Shown piece after piece: positions 7,506 to 15,544 of a DNA stretch of 18,494 nucleotides (position 1 is the first letter of the stretch; the number at the start of each line of letters is the position of its first letter). The stretch covers positions 1 through 18,494 of the forward strand of contig CAXGUU010000029.1 in assembly GCA_964012875.1 (NCBI GenBank). The letters are read 5' to 3'. Origin of the DNA: CAXGUU01 sp964012875. Lineage in GTDB: Bacteria > Pseudomonadota > Gammaproteobacteria > Ga0077536. A program made the translations under genes and the position numbers. The notes beneath the pieces are model-generated. The model ran no database searches. It worked only from the letters and a program-made list of their open reading frames with translations, and was not told where the DNA came from.

Positions 7506-8758
7506 GGGCCCGTCACCCGCTCTGGAACCGGCTTCGTTTTATCCCACCTGGTATAAAACGGCATGAGGATAAAAAACAGGAAGTAGATGACAGTACAAAT
7601 CTGCGCCACCAACGTCCTCCCATCCGTCGGCGGAAGCATGCCGAGGTATCCGAGAATGAGAAATGAAACAACGAACAGCGTCAGCGCCGATTTGTAAATC
7701 GGGCCGCGGTAACGAATCGATTTCACCGGCGAGCGATCCAGCCAGGGCAACAGAAACAGAATCATGGTTCCCAAGCCCATAAATATTACGCCCCATAACT
7801 TCGCCGGTACCCAGAAAAAATTGAAGGTATTCGCGCGCAAAATCGAATAGAACGGCGTGAAATACCAGACTGGCGCAATGTGCTCTGGCGTCTTTAAGGG
7901 ATCGGCGGGAACGAAGTTATTGTGCTCCAGAAAGTAGCCGCCCATCTCCGGAGCGAAGAAAACTACCGCCGAGAACAGGATGAGAAACGCTACAACACCA
8001 GCCGAATCCTTAACAGTGTAATAGGGATGGAATGGGATGCCGTCCAGCGGTTTACCGTCGGCGTCCTTTTTCTCTTTGATTTCGATGCCGTCCGGATTGT
8101 TTGAGCCAACTTCGTGCAGAGCGATGATATGGAGTCCCACCAAGCCCGCAATCGCGAAAGGCAACGCAATAACGTGAAATGAGAAGAAGCGATTCAAGGT
8201 GATGTCGGAGACCACGTAATCGCCTCGGATCCACGTGGACAACACTTCGCCGACGAAGGGAATGGCCCCGAACAGGGAGATGATGACCTGCGCGCCCCAA
8301 TAGGACATTTGCCCCCATGGCAGCAGGTAACCAAAGAATGCCTCGGCCATCAGCGACAGATAGATGAACATTCCGAGGATCCAAATCAGCTCTCGCGGTT
8401 TTTTATACGAACCGTAGAGCATCGCGCGGAACATATGCAGGTAGACAACGAGGAAAAAGAACGAAGCGCCGGTCGAATGCATATAGCGAATCAACCAGCC
8501 CCAATCGACGTCGCGCATGATGTACTCAACTGAGGCAAAGGCGAGGTCAGCATCCGGTTTGTAACTCATCACTAGCCAGATTCCGGTGACAATCTGAATA
8601 GCCAGAACGACAATTGAAAAGACGCCGAAGTAGTACCAGAAATTAAAATTTTTGGGCGCGTAATACTTGCCCATGTGCTCGTTCCACAACTGGATAAGTG
8701 GGAACCGGTCGTCGACCCAATCACGCAAATCGGTGAGACCCTTGACGATCATGTTCAC
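7502..8758 (-). CDS. petB: Cytochrome b, quinol-oxidising subunit of the bc1 complex
   Basis: The integral membrane subunit carries haems bL and bH and the two quinone sites. The 418-residue product has the expected eight or so helices. The haem ligands are His94 and His108 on helix B and His195 and His210 on helix D, so the second pair is 15 apart rather than the 14 of mitochondrial and alphaproteobacterial cyt b. The Qo motif is PVWY (296-299) instead of PEWY, in HIAPVWYFTPFY. Both traits match Pseudomonas cyt b as I recall it. The start is GTG (8758), overlapping the petA stop as GTGA; an ATG two codons later at 8752 is possible. The C-terminus KTKPVPERVTGP is typical. Confidence 0.97.
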   Translation of the reverse strand: MNMIVKGLTDLRDWVDDRFPLIQLWNEHMGKYYAPKNFNFWYYFGVFSIVVLAIQIVTGIWLVMSYKPDADLAFASVEYIMRDVDWGWLIRYMHSTGASFFFLVVYLHMFRAMLYGSYKKPRELIWILGMFIYLSLMAEAFFGYLLPWGQMSYWGAQVIISLFGAIPFVGEVLSTWIRGDYVVSDITLNRFFSFHVIALPFAIAGLVGLHIIALHEVGSNNPDGIEIKEKKDADGKPLDGIPFHPYYTVKDSAGVVAFLILFSAVVFFAPEMGGYFLEHNNFVPADPLKTPEHIAPVWYFTPFYSILRANTFNFFWVPAKLWGVIFMGLGTMILFLLPWLDRSPVKSIRYRGPIYKSALTLFVVSFLILGYLGMLPPTDGRTLVAQICTVIYFLFFILMPFYTRWDKTKPVPERVTGP

Positions 8759-9354
8759 GCCTCATCTCCTTCGATCTCGCCAATCATGATGCGCTTCTCG
8801 TCGAGGAAGCGATAGGGCGGCACGACCATATTGGTCGGCGCCGGCACGCCCGCGTAGACACGTCCCGAGAGATCAAATTTGGAACCGTGGCACGGGCAGT
8901 AAAAACCGCCGTTCCAGTCACCGCCGATGTCAGGCGCTTTGAGCTCGGGACGAAAACTGGGCGAGCAACCCAGATGAGTGCAAATCCCGACAAGTACGAG
9001 GAACTCAGGCTTAACCGAGCGCCAGGCATTCTTAGCGAACTCGGGTTGTTGCGGCTCATCGGACTCGGGATCCTGCAGAATTTCACCGGACATGTTCTCG
9101 AGCGAACTCAGCTGATCTTTAGTCCGCCGCACTATCCAGACAGGTTTTCCGCGCCATTTGTAGATCACGCGCTGTCCCGGTTGAATTTGATCAATGGCTG
9201 CCTCCACCGGCGCGCCTATCGCTTTCGCCCGAGCGCTGGGCTGAAAACTGGCGGCGAACGGAATTGCGGCAAGCCCACTTCCTAGGCCTCCTATGACGAC
9301 CGCAGTGCCGGTCAGGAAACGGCGTCGATCAGGATCGACAGCAGTCTCGCTCAT
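8755..9354 (-). CDS. petA: Rieske iron-sulfur subunit of the bc1 complex
   Basis: The 2Fe-2S protein oxidises quinol at the Qo site and reduces cytochrome c1. The 199-residue product begins with a twin-arginine signal-anchor (DRRRFLTG at about residues 9-16, then a Gly/Ala-rich hydrophobic helix to about 36). The cluster motifs are CTHLGC (125-130) and CPCHGS (153-158); Cys125, His127, Cys153 and His156 are the expected ligands, and Cys130 and Cys155 the disulfide pair. The GSKFDLSGRVYAGVPAP loop follows. First gene of petABC-sspAB. The 254-bp gap to the divergent gene at 9609 should hold its promoter, but I could not pick convincing -35 and -10 boxes. Confidence 0.97.
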   Translation of the reverse strand: MSETAVDPDRRRFLTGTAVVIGGLGSGLAAIPFAASFQPSARAKAIGAPVEAAIDQIQPGQRVIYKWRGKPVWIVRRTKDQLSSLENMSGEILQDPESDEPQQPEFAKNAWRSVKPEFLVLVGICTHLGCSPSFRPELKAPDIGGDWNGGFYCPCHGSKFDLSGRVYAGVPAPTNMVVPPYRFLDEKRIMIGEIEGDEA

Positions 9355-9554
9355 GCTCTGATTACCCCCAAAGACAATCTGTTACAGTCCATTCTGACAC
9401 CCACTCACGTCGACGATGTTCATTATGCCGAACAACCATAGGGTCGGAGTGCACTACGTCTGTGCCAGCTGCCTGTGGAAGTTGGTAATTGAGAGAAACG
9501 ACGTGATGGGAAATCAGTGTTCAAGATTTGTTAGTTGATTATACCACCAATTCC

Positions 9555-9581
9555 CTGCCCGCTCGGTGGCCCCCCGGGCAG
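9555..9581. repeat. Inverted repeat upstream of the degS-like gene
   Basis: CTGCCCG (9555-9561) and CGGGCAG (9575-9581) form a perfect 7-bp inverted repeat with a 13-nt C-rich loop, ending 27 bp before the start codon at 9609. It could fold in the leader RNA. No terminator T-run follows. It is one of few recognisable elements in the 9355-9608 divergent gap. Confidence 0.35.
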
Positions 9582-9608
9582 ATACGGGCCGTGTTAGGGG
9601 CTGAATAA

Positions 9609-10690
9609 ATGCATTTAGTACTGTATCTGCTCCGATGCAGCCTACTCGGAATCGCCGTGGCACTCGCAGCCGTATTTATCTGGCCACGCGGCGATTTCGG
9701 GAATTCCCGTGCGCCCGGCAGTTATAGCGTAACGGTCGCGCGCGGCGCAGGCCATCGTTGGAATCAACGCGGTCAGGGTCGCAGAGGTTGCCCCGAACCC
9801 ACTCGTGGAAGATCCCGTTTTCCGCGAGTTTTTCAGTACGAAACCGCGGCCTGGCCGGCACAGACGCGACACCAGGGTCGGCAGTGGTGTCGTACTCGAC
9901 CCCAGTGGGCTCATATTGATCAATTTTCACGTCGTGCGTGACACGCACGAAATTTCTGCTCATCTGAATGACATTCGCAGCGGTGGAACAACTATTTTGA
10001 GAACCGATGCGAATTCCGATCCGGCTGTTCTGAAAATCGACACGGCTGGATTACCCAGCATCGAGTTGGGCGACTCCAATTTCGCCCAGGTGAGAAACAT
10101 CGTATTCGCAATCGGAAATACGCTCGGTATTGGACAGACGCTCGCACAAGGCATTATCAGTGCGACAGATCGAAACTGGGTTGGCAACAACACCTCTGAA
10201 AATTTCATTCAAACCGATGCCTCTGTCAATTTCGGCAATTCAGGTGGTACGCTGACCAACACCCACGGTGAGCTGATCGGAGTCAATTCAGCGCGACTCA
10301 AAGCTGGGGAAATCGAGTTTGCGATTCTGGTCTACATGGCAATGGAAGTGGGCAATGTCCTGACCCAGGCAGGCGAAGTAAAACGTGGTTGGATCGGTAT
10401 CAACGCTCGCCATATGAGCCCGAACCTGCGGCGCCGATTAAGCATTGGACCCGGGATATTGGTCCTGCTCGTCCTCGAGCATGGACCTACCGATCTCGCG
10501 GGGATCAAGCCCAGGGACTTCATTAGAGCGCTCGCCAATGTACCGGTAGCGGTGCTCACATATCGCGAGCCACATCATCGCGCAACAGCGTCCTGGTGCA
10601 ACAATAAACGTGCAGCGTAAACGCGACAACGAGCCGATGGAATGGCAGGTCAACGTTGCGACCAGGCCGCAGGCGTCCCCGGGAGGTTGA
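9609..10690 (+). pseudogene. DegS/AlgW-type periplasmic serine protease, two frameshifts
   Basis: Intact homologues are inner-membrane-anchored HtrA proteases that cut the anti-sigma factor RseA/MucA to release sigma-E/AlgU. The ATG at 9609 has AGGGG 8 nt upstream and encodes a membrane anchor (about residues 5-25). The frame shifts by +1 between 9733 and 9750, giving ...VARAQAIVGINAV if one base is dropped, and again between 10550 and 10583. Only in the third frame does the PDZ end appear (QQRPGATINVQRKRDNEP), stopping at 10690. Removing two bases restores a 359-residue protein, the DegS length. The triad survives (His107 in NFHVV, Asp137, Ser211 in GNSGG). Several conserved positions have changed: FAIP is FAIL, GNPxG is GNTLG, DLAVLKI is DPAVLKI. 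The substitutions suggest real decay; two assembly errors in a living gene remain possible. Neighbour hisD matches the Pseudomonas algW neighbourhood. Confidence 0.8.
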
Positions 10691-10723
10691 ACAGTGAACG
10701 GCCGCGGAACGCCGAATCAGTCG

Positions 10724-12025
10724 CTAGCTTTCTTCAACCCGGTAACGTGCTGAGCGTGCATGCGCCGTTAGTCCTTCGGCCTGCGCCAGAACCGTGGCGA
10801 TTCCGCCAAGGGCAGACGCGCCCTCAACGGAGCATTCGATAATCGAGGTGCGCTTCTGAAAATCATAGACGCCAAGCGGCGATGAAAACCGCGCTGTTCC
10901 GGATGTTGGTAACACGTGATTGGGGCCGGCGCAGTAGTCACCCAGGGCTTCAGCGGTATAGCGGCCCAGAAACACGGCGCCGGCATGCCTGATCCGTGGC
11001 AGATACGAGCGCGCGTTAGCGACAGAAAGTTCGAGATGTTCAGGAGCGACGCGATTGGAAATCGCTATCGCCTGGTCAATGTCACGAACCTTGATCAGTG
11101 CCCCGCGCGAACTGAGTGACTTGGCGACAATTTCTTTCCGCGGCAGGTCCCAAAGAAGATTATTCATTGCGTCTGAAACTCGCTCCAAGAACGCTTCATC
11201 TGGGGATATCAGTATCGCCTGTGCCTGTTCATCGTGTTCGGCCTGCGAAAAAAGATCCATCGCTATCCAGGCCGGGTCAGTCGCGCCGTCGCAGATCACC
11301 AGAATTTCCGATGGACCGGCGATCATGTCGATACCGACTTTACCGAAGACCAGGGATTTCGCGGTTGCGACATAGATATTTCCTGGCCCGACGATTTTAT
11401 CGACTGCCGGAACCGAGTCCGTTCCATAGGCCAGTGCCCCAATCGCCTGGGCTCCGCCGACTGTAAAGATGCGGTCGACACCCGCAATCGACGCAGCAGC
11501 CAGGACTGCGTCTTCCACCTGATCGTCCGGGGCCGGTACAACCATGACGATTTCGCCAACACCGGCGACGTTCGCCGGAATGGCATTCATCAACACGGAG
11601 GAGGGGTAGGCCGCCTTGCCGCCGGGTACGTAGATACCGACGCGTTCGAGCGGGGAGATTTTCTGTCCGAGGCTGGTTCCGTCCGGATCCTGAAATTCCC
11701 ACGACTGCATAAGCTGCTTCTCGTGATACACGCGGATACGTGCCGCAGCACGTTCCAGGGCACTCAAAAGGTCGGGCTCAAGGCGTTCTCGCGCGAGGTG
11801 AAAATCCCGCAGTTCCAGATCGGCTACACCACCGACCGTGCGCCGATCGAATTCATTGGTGTAAGCGACCAGAGCTTGGTCGCCCCGGCTTCGGACCGTA
11901 TCGAGTATTGTCCTCACCGTATCCTCGATATTGCTCGAGTGCGCGTCGTCGAACCGCAACAACGCTTCAAGCGCCTGCTCGAAATCGTCAGCCTCTGCGT
12001 CCAGCACGCGCATATCAGCCGGCAT
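10724..12025 (-). CDS. hisD: Histidinol dehydrogenase
   Basis: HisD catalyses the last two steps of histidine synthesis, oxidising L-histidinol to L-histidine with two NAD+. The 433-residue product matches the family length. Zinc ligands are visible as Gln261 and His264 (SQAEHDEQA), Asp363 (GDYCAGPNH) and His422 (LTAHARS). The catalytic pair Glu329-His330 is in APEHLEL. Signature blocks YVPGGKAAYPSSVLMN and KIVGPGNIYVATAK are intact. The ATG at 12025 has GGAG 7 nt upstream and overlaps hisG by 11 nt; an ATG at 12013, one base after the hisG stop, is the alternative. The frame stays open to 12061, but those residues look spurious. Pseudomonas has hisC next; here the broken protease gene follows, convergent, 33 bp away. 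Confidence 0.97.
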   Translation of the reverse strand: MPADMRVLDAEADDFEQALEALLRFDDAHSSNIEDTVRTILDTVRSRGDQALVAYTNEFDRRTVGGVADLELRDFHLARERLEPDLLSALERAAARIRVYHEKQLMQSWEFQDPDGTSLGQKISPLERVGIYVPGGKAAYPSSVLMNAIPANVAGVGEIVMVVPAPDDQVEDAVLAAASIAGVDRIFTVGGAQAIGALAYGTDSVPAVDKIVGPGNIYVATAKSLVFGKVGIDMIAGPSEILVICDGATDPAWIAMDLFSQAEHDEQAQAILISPDEAFLERVSDAMNNLLWDLPRKEIVAKSLSSRGALIKVRDIDQAIAISNRVAPEHLELSVANARSYLPRIRHAGAVFLGRYTAEALGDYCAGPNHVLPTSGTARFSSPLGVYDFQKRTSIIECSVEGASALGGIATVLAQAEGLTAHARSARYRVEES

Positions 12026-12665
12026 CCGGCGACTCCACCACGGCGGTGAGCGAAGCCACAATTTCGCTGACCAATGCGTGTTTCGTCTTCATCGCAGCCT
12101 TGTTAACGATCAACCTCGAACTGATGGGACAGATTTCCTCCAGCGCGACGAGTCCATTGGCCTTCAAGGTATTGCCGGTATCAACAAGGTCAACAATGCG
12201 ATCGGCCAGGCCCACCAGCGGTGCTAGCTCCATTGATCCATAGAGTTTGATGATCTCCGCTTGAATGCCCTGGCGGGAAAAGTAATCGCGGGCGGTCCTG
12301 GCGTATTTCGTGGCAATGCGCGGCCGCCCGCCTAAAGGACCTGCACCCTTTACGGCAGCAACCATTAAGCGACACTTCGCGATGTCAAGATCCAGTAGTT
12401 CATAGTAATCGGTACCGTCGTATTCCATCAGTACGTCTTTGCCAGCCACGCCGAGATCGGCAGCACCGTATTCGACATAGGTCGGTACGTCAGTTGCCCT
12501 GATCAACAGCAACTGCACGCCTGGCCGTGACGTCTGCAGAACAAGTTTGCGGGATTTGTCGGGGTCTTCGGTCGGCCTTATACCGACTCGGGCCAGGATC
12601 GGCATCGCCTGTTCGAAAATCCGACCTTTGGAGACGGCGATAACGATATCTGAACTTTCCGACAT
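12015..12665 (-). CDS. hisG: ATP phosphoribosyltransferase, short form
   Basis: HisG condenses ATP and PRPP in the first, committed step of histidine synthesis. The 216-residue protein is the short form, lacking the C-terminal regulatory domain of the roughly 300-residue enteric enzyme. Short HisG proteins work with HisZ, a histidyl-tRNA synthetase paralogue not found in this window. Visible blocks are IAVSKGRI near the N-terminus, ADLGVAGKDVLME, TKYARTARDYF, and the PRPP-site region DLVDTGNTLKANGL. The start has no strong Shine-Dalgarno. The gene sits between murA (29 bp upstream) and hisD (overlap), as in Pseudomonas. Confidence 0.96.
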   Translation of the reverse strand: MSESSDIVIAVSKGRIFEQAMPILARVGIRPTEDPDKSRKLVLQTSRPGVQLLLIRATDVPTYVEYGAADLGVAGKDVLMEYDGTDYYELLDLDIAKCRLMVAAVKGAGPLGGRPRIATKYARTARDYFSRQGIQAEIIKLYGSMELAPLVGLADRIVDLVDTGNTLKANGLVALEEICPISSRLIVNKAAMKTKHALVSEIVASLTAVVESPDAG

Positions 12666-12694
12666 GGCGGTACCGTGTGTCCTAGACGCACCCG

Positions 12695-13954
12695 CTAGCT
12701 CGGAACGCGCTTGATCCGCGCACCCAGATTGGAGAGTTTTTCTTCGATCGTTTCGTAACCTCGATCGATGTGGTAGATGCGCTCGACCTCAGTTTCACCC
12801 TCGGCCACCAGGCCCGCCAAAACCAGCGACGCCGAAGCCCTGAGGTCGGTTGCCATTAACGGTGCACTGGTGAGTCGCTCAACGCCGGTTGTGATCGCCG
12901 TGTTCCCTTCCAACTTTACCTCGGCGCCCATTCGTTGAAGTTCCAGAACATGCATGAATCGATTCTCGAAAACCGACTCCGTAATCGTACCGGTACCGCT
13001 GGCGACACAGTTCAGCGCCGTGAACTGTGCCTGCATGTCGGTTGGGAACCCGGGATACGGAGAAGTGTGAATGTCGACCGCGCGTAACGGATCGCCATTC
13101 ATGCTGAGAGAAATCCAGTCATCACCGTGCTCGAGCTCTGCACCACTTTCGCTCAGTTTCGATATCACAGACTCAAGCAGCTCCGGGCGCGTGTTTTTAA
13201 GTTTGACGTCGCCGCCCGTCATTGCTGCGGCTGTCAGGTAGGTTCCGGTCTCGATCCGATCCGGCAGGATGTCATAGGTAGTACCAGACAGGGATGCAAC
13301 GCCTTCAACGCGAATAGTGTCGGTGCCGGCACCATCAATGATTGCACCCATGCTGATCAAACAATTTGCGAGATCAACGACTTCGGGTTCGCGCGCCGCG
13401 TTTCGGATGATTGTGACGCCGTCGGCCAAAGTAGCTGCCATCAATAAGTTCTCGGTGCCCGTCACGGTGACCATATCCAGAACCAGGTCGACACCCTTAA
13501 GCCGCTTTGCCGACGCTTTGATGTAGCCACCCTCAACCGAGAGCTCCGCCCCCATCGCCGCAAGGCCTTGCAAATGCAGATTTACGGGCCTTGAGCCGAT
13601 AGCGCAACCGCCGGGCAACGATACGTTGGCAGTGCCAAACCGGGCGAGTAAGGGCCCCAGTACCAATATCGATGCCCGCATCGTTTTGACCAACTCGTAG
13701 GGCGCGAAAAACTCCCTGATGCTGGAACTGTCGACTTCGACCTGCATACGTTCGTCTACCGTCAGCATCAGCCCCATGCGACCAAGCAATTCCATGGTCG
13801 TGGTGATGTCGCGCAGGTGCGGTACGTTGCCAATGGTAACCGGACCCTCGGCAAGAAGCGTTGCAGCAAGGATCGGTAAGGCTGCGTTCTTCGCACCTGA
13901 AATACGAATTTCGCCCTCGAGCGGAACGCCCCCCTGGATGATCAGCTTATCCAT
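12695..13954 (-). CDS. murA: UDP-N-acetylglucosamine 1-carboxyvinyltransferase MurA
   Basis: MurA transfers enolpyruvate from PEP to UDP-GlcNAc, the first committed cytoplasmic step of peptidoglycan synthesis and the fosfomycin target. The 419-residue product equals the family norm. It starts MDKLIIQGG with ISGAKNAALPILAATLL (the conserved substrate-binding Lys-Asn). The active-site loop is LPGGCAIGSRPVNLH with the catalytic cysteine at residue 117, so fosfomycin sensitivity would be expected at this position. The C-terminal block RGYETIEEKLSNLGA is typical. It lies 12 bp after ibaG; the bases just before the ATG read CCTCC, not a Shine-Dalgarno, so coupling to ibaG translation is possible. 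Confidence 0.98.
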   Translation of the reverse strand: MDKLIIQGGVPLEGEIRISGAKNAALPILAATLLAEGPVTIGNVPHLRDITTTMELLGRMGLMLTVDERMQVEVDSSSIREFFAPYELVKTMRASILVLGPLLARFGTANVSLPGGCAIGSRPVNLHLQGLAAMGAELSVEGGYIKASAKRLKGVDLVLDMVTVTGTENLLMAATLADGVTIIRNAAREPEVVDLANCLISMGAIIDGAGTDTIRVEGVASLSGTTYDILPDRIETGTYLTAAAMTGGDVKLKNTRPELLESVISKLSESGAELEHGDDWISLSMNGDPLRAVDIHTSPYPGFPTDMQAQFTALNCVASGTGTITESVFENRFMHVLELQRMGAEVKLEGNTAITTGVERLTSAPLMATDLRASASLVLAGLVAEGETEVERIYHIDRGYETIEEKLSNLGARIKRVPS

Positions 13955-13966
13955 CAGGAGGTCGGA

Positions 13967-14218
13967 TTAAAGGGCCTGGAATTTGCGCGCCTTTTCCCAC
14001 GCTTGCCGAGTGTAGGTCTGGATAGACAGAGCGTGAATCGCGCTTTCCATACTGTCTCCCAATGTTGCATACACCAGTTTATGTTGTTTGATCATCGGCA
14101 GACCGTCGAAATCATCGCTAACTACGCGGGCTACAAAATGCGAGCCATCGCCATCGACGTGCGCTTCCGCACCGGCAATTCCGGCTTCAATCATTTCCTT
14201 TATTTCAGTTGGTGTCAT
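13967..14218 (-). CDS. ibaG: IbaG, BolA-family protein
   Basis: A small BolA-family protein of 83 residues. BolA proteins partner monothiol glutaredoxins and take part in Fe-S handling; IbaG has been linked to acid stress. The core GDGSHFVARVVSDDFDGL and the C-terminal IHALSIQTYTRQAW are intact, with conserved His62 and His27. Position just upstream of murA separates it from BolA proper. The start is supported by AAAGG 9 nt upstream. In Pseudomonas mlaB lies between this gene and mlaC; here only 81 bp separate them, with no room for mlaB. Confidence 0.94.
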   Translation of the reverse strand: MTPTEIKEMIEAGIAGAEAHVDGDGSHFVARVVSDDFDGLPMIKQHKLVYATLGDSMESAIHALSIQTYTRQAWEKARKFQAL

Positions 14219-14299
14219 GCAACGAGACCTTTCGCGTCAGCGTAACCATCAACTGCCAATAGTCGTGGGTGCGGACACCTAGACCGGCGACTGGAGTAG

Positions 14300-14908
14300 T
14301 TAGTTGCTGTACTGCTTTACCTTATCGCTTAGCTGAGCAATCAGCCCTTCCAATCCGTCATCTTTGATCATCGAACCAAAGGACGCCCGATAAGTTTTGA
14401 CCAGGCTGACGCCATCGACAGATACGTCAAAAACCTTCCACGCGCCAGACTTGTTGTGCAACCGGTAAATAATCGGTATCGAAGACCCGCCCGGTTGCGA
14501 AATCTCCTGCTTCACAACGGCGGTCTTGGTCCCGCCTTTTTGTTCGATTTCCGGGTAGTTGATGTCCTGATCAGAAAACTCCAACAAAGCCGTCGCATAG
14601 GTCCGGACGAGGAGTTTCCGAAAATGTTCGACGAAGTTTTCGCGTGTGGCCTCGTCGGCTCTCCCCCAATGCTCTCCGAGCACCCATTGCGACATGATGG
14701 TGAAATCGAAGTGCGGGAAGATCAGCTCTGCCACCAGGTCGTACATCTTAATTGGATCCGCCTGCAGGCTTTCCTTTTCGGCCTGAACCCGCTCGAGCAC
14801 ATCGCCGGTGGTTGCTCGCACGATCGCGCCCGGATCATCAGCGGCAATTGAATAGTTCGTTATAACAACGAACATCAAGGCAACAAACGATCCCAAACAC
14901 CGTTTCAT
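14300..14908 (-). CDS. mlaC: MlaC, periplasmic phospholipid-binding protein
   Basis: MlaC (Ttg2D family) shuttles phospholipid across the periplasm between the outer-membrane MlaA-porin complex and the inner-membrane MlaFEDB transporter. The 202-residue product has a Sec signal peptide (MKRCLGSFVALMFVV... cut after about IAA). The mature part has FDFTIMSQWVLGEHW, FVEHFRKLLVRTYATALLEF, a WKVFDVSVDGVSLVKTYRASF block and a C-terminal helix, all typical. The ATG at 14908 has AGGA 8 nt upstream; ATGs at 14923 and 14983 lengthen the n-region without support. The gene is alone: no mlaF, mlaE or mlaD precede it (gloA does, 209 bp away) and no mlaB follows. The system would need partners elsewhere. 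Confidence 0.93.
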   Translation of the reverse strand: MKRCLGSFVALMFVVITNYSIAADDPGAIVRATTGDVLERVQAEKESLQADPIKMYDLVAELIFPHFDFTIMSQWVLGEHWGRADEATRENFVEHFRKLLVRTYATALLEFSDQDINYPEIEQKGGTKTAVVKQEISQPGGSSIPIIYRLHNKSGAWKVFDVSVDGVSLVKTYRASFGSMIKDDGLEGLIAQLSDKVKQYSN

Positions 14909-14978
14909 TCTCGTAATCCTCATAAGCTTCGGTAGTTCCGCATATCTTCCCCAGCCCCATGGCCGGTAGGAGGCGCCA

Positions 14979-14999
14979 CTCAACAGATATAGCGTTGAG
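14979..14999. repeat. Inverted repeat upstream of mlaC
   Basis: CTCAAC (14979-14984) and GTTGAG (14994-14999) form a perfect 6-bp inverted repeat around a 9-nt AT-rich spacer, 71 bp upstream of the mlaC ATG. It could be an operator or leader hairpin in the 209-bp gap between gloA and mlaC. No confident promoter hexamers are visible beside it. Confidence 0.3.
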
Positions 15000-15117
15000 A
15001 CATCAAAATTCGGGGAGAAATCCGGGGTTGGCGCTTCAAATTGGCCGACTAATGTAGCACAAAGCGAGGTTTCGTAATCTCCCCGCGCGGACCGTTTAAA
15101 CCTGCCCGGAGTTGAAT

Positions 15118-15504
15118 CTAGTGGCTGTTTTCCACAAGTTCTATCTTGTATCCGTCCGGGTCTTCGACGAAGGCGATTACGCGTGTACCGCCCTTCATGG
15201 GTCCGGCGTCGCGGACAACATTGCCGCCGCGCGCTCTGACCTCATCACAAGCAGCGTAGACATCGTCGACACCGAGCGCAACGTGACCGTAGCCGTCGCC
15301 CAAATCGTATTGATCGATGTCCCAGTTATGCGTCAATTCCAACACCGTATTTGTAGCCTCGTCGCCATAACCGACGAACGCAAGCGTGAAACGGCCTTCG
15401 GAGAAATCGTGCCGCCGCAGCAGCGCCATGCCAAGAACATCACAATAAAAGGCAATCGACTTCTCCAAATCAGTAACCCGGATCATCGTGTGCAGCATTC
15501 GCAT
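15118..15504 (-). CDS. gloA: Lactoylglutathione lyase (glyoxalase I)
   Basis: GloA isomerises the hemithioacetal of methylglyoxal and glutathione to S-lactoylglutathione. The 128-residue product is the short bacterial form, a domain-swapped dimer. All four metal ligands sit at the same positions as in the Ni(II)-type E. coli enzyme: His5, Glu56, His74 and Glu122. Family blocks MRMLHTMIRVTDLEKSI, FYCDVLGM, GYGHVALGVDDV and EDPDGYKIELVE are intact. The start has GGAG 7 nt upstream. It lies 40 bp after purT on the same strand; the pairing is not functionally obvious. Confidence 0.97.
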   Translation of the reverse strand: MRMLHTMIRVTDLEKSIAFYCDVLGMALLRRHDFSEGRFTLAFVGYGDEATNTVLELTHNWDIDQYDLGDGYGHVALGVDDVYAACDEVRARGGNVVRDAGPMKGGTRVIAFVEDPDGYKIELVENSH

Positions 15505-15544
15505 TTTTGTACTCCGTCTGTTTTTTCCCGGCCGAACTCAGAAA

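Noticed and set aside
9358..9480. Promoter for petABC or for the degS-like gene in the divergent gap
   Set aside because: AT-rich candidates such as CATAAT (minus, about 9421-9426) and TATACC (plus, about 9540-9545) lack partner -35 boxes at acceptable spacing.
9609..9941. Separate 110-residue plus-strand gene upstream of a 271-residue protease gene starting at 9805
   Set aside because: The first part encodes the membrane anchor of the same protease and reads into Arg/Gly-rich nonsense after about 9750; the pieces join into one DegS-length protein once the frame is shifted.
15094..15101. 8-bp palindrome GTTTAAAC after gloA
   Set aside because: The symmetry does not extend beyond 8 bp and no T-run or other context supports a terminator or operator.
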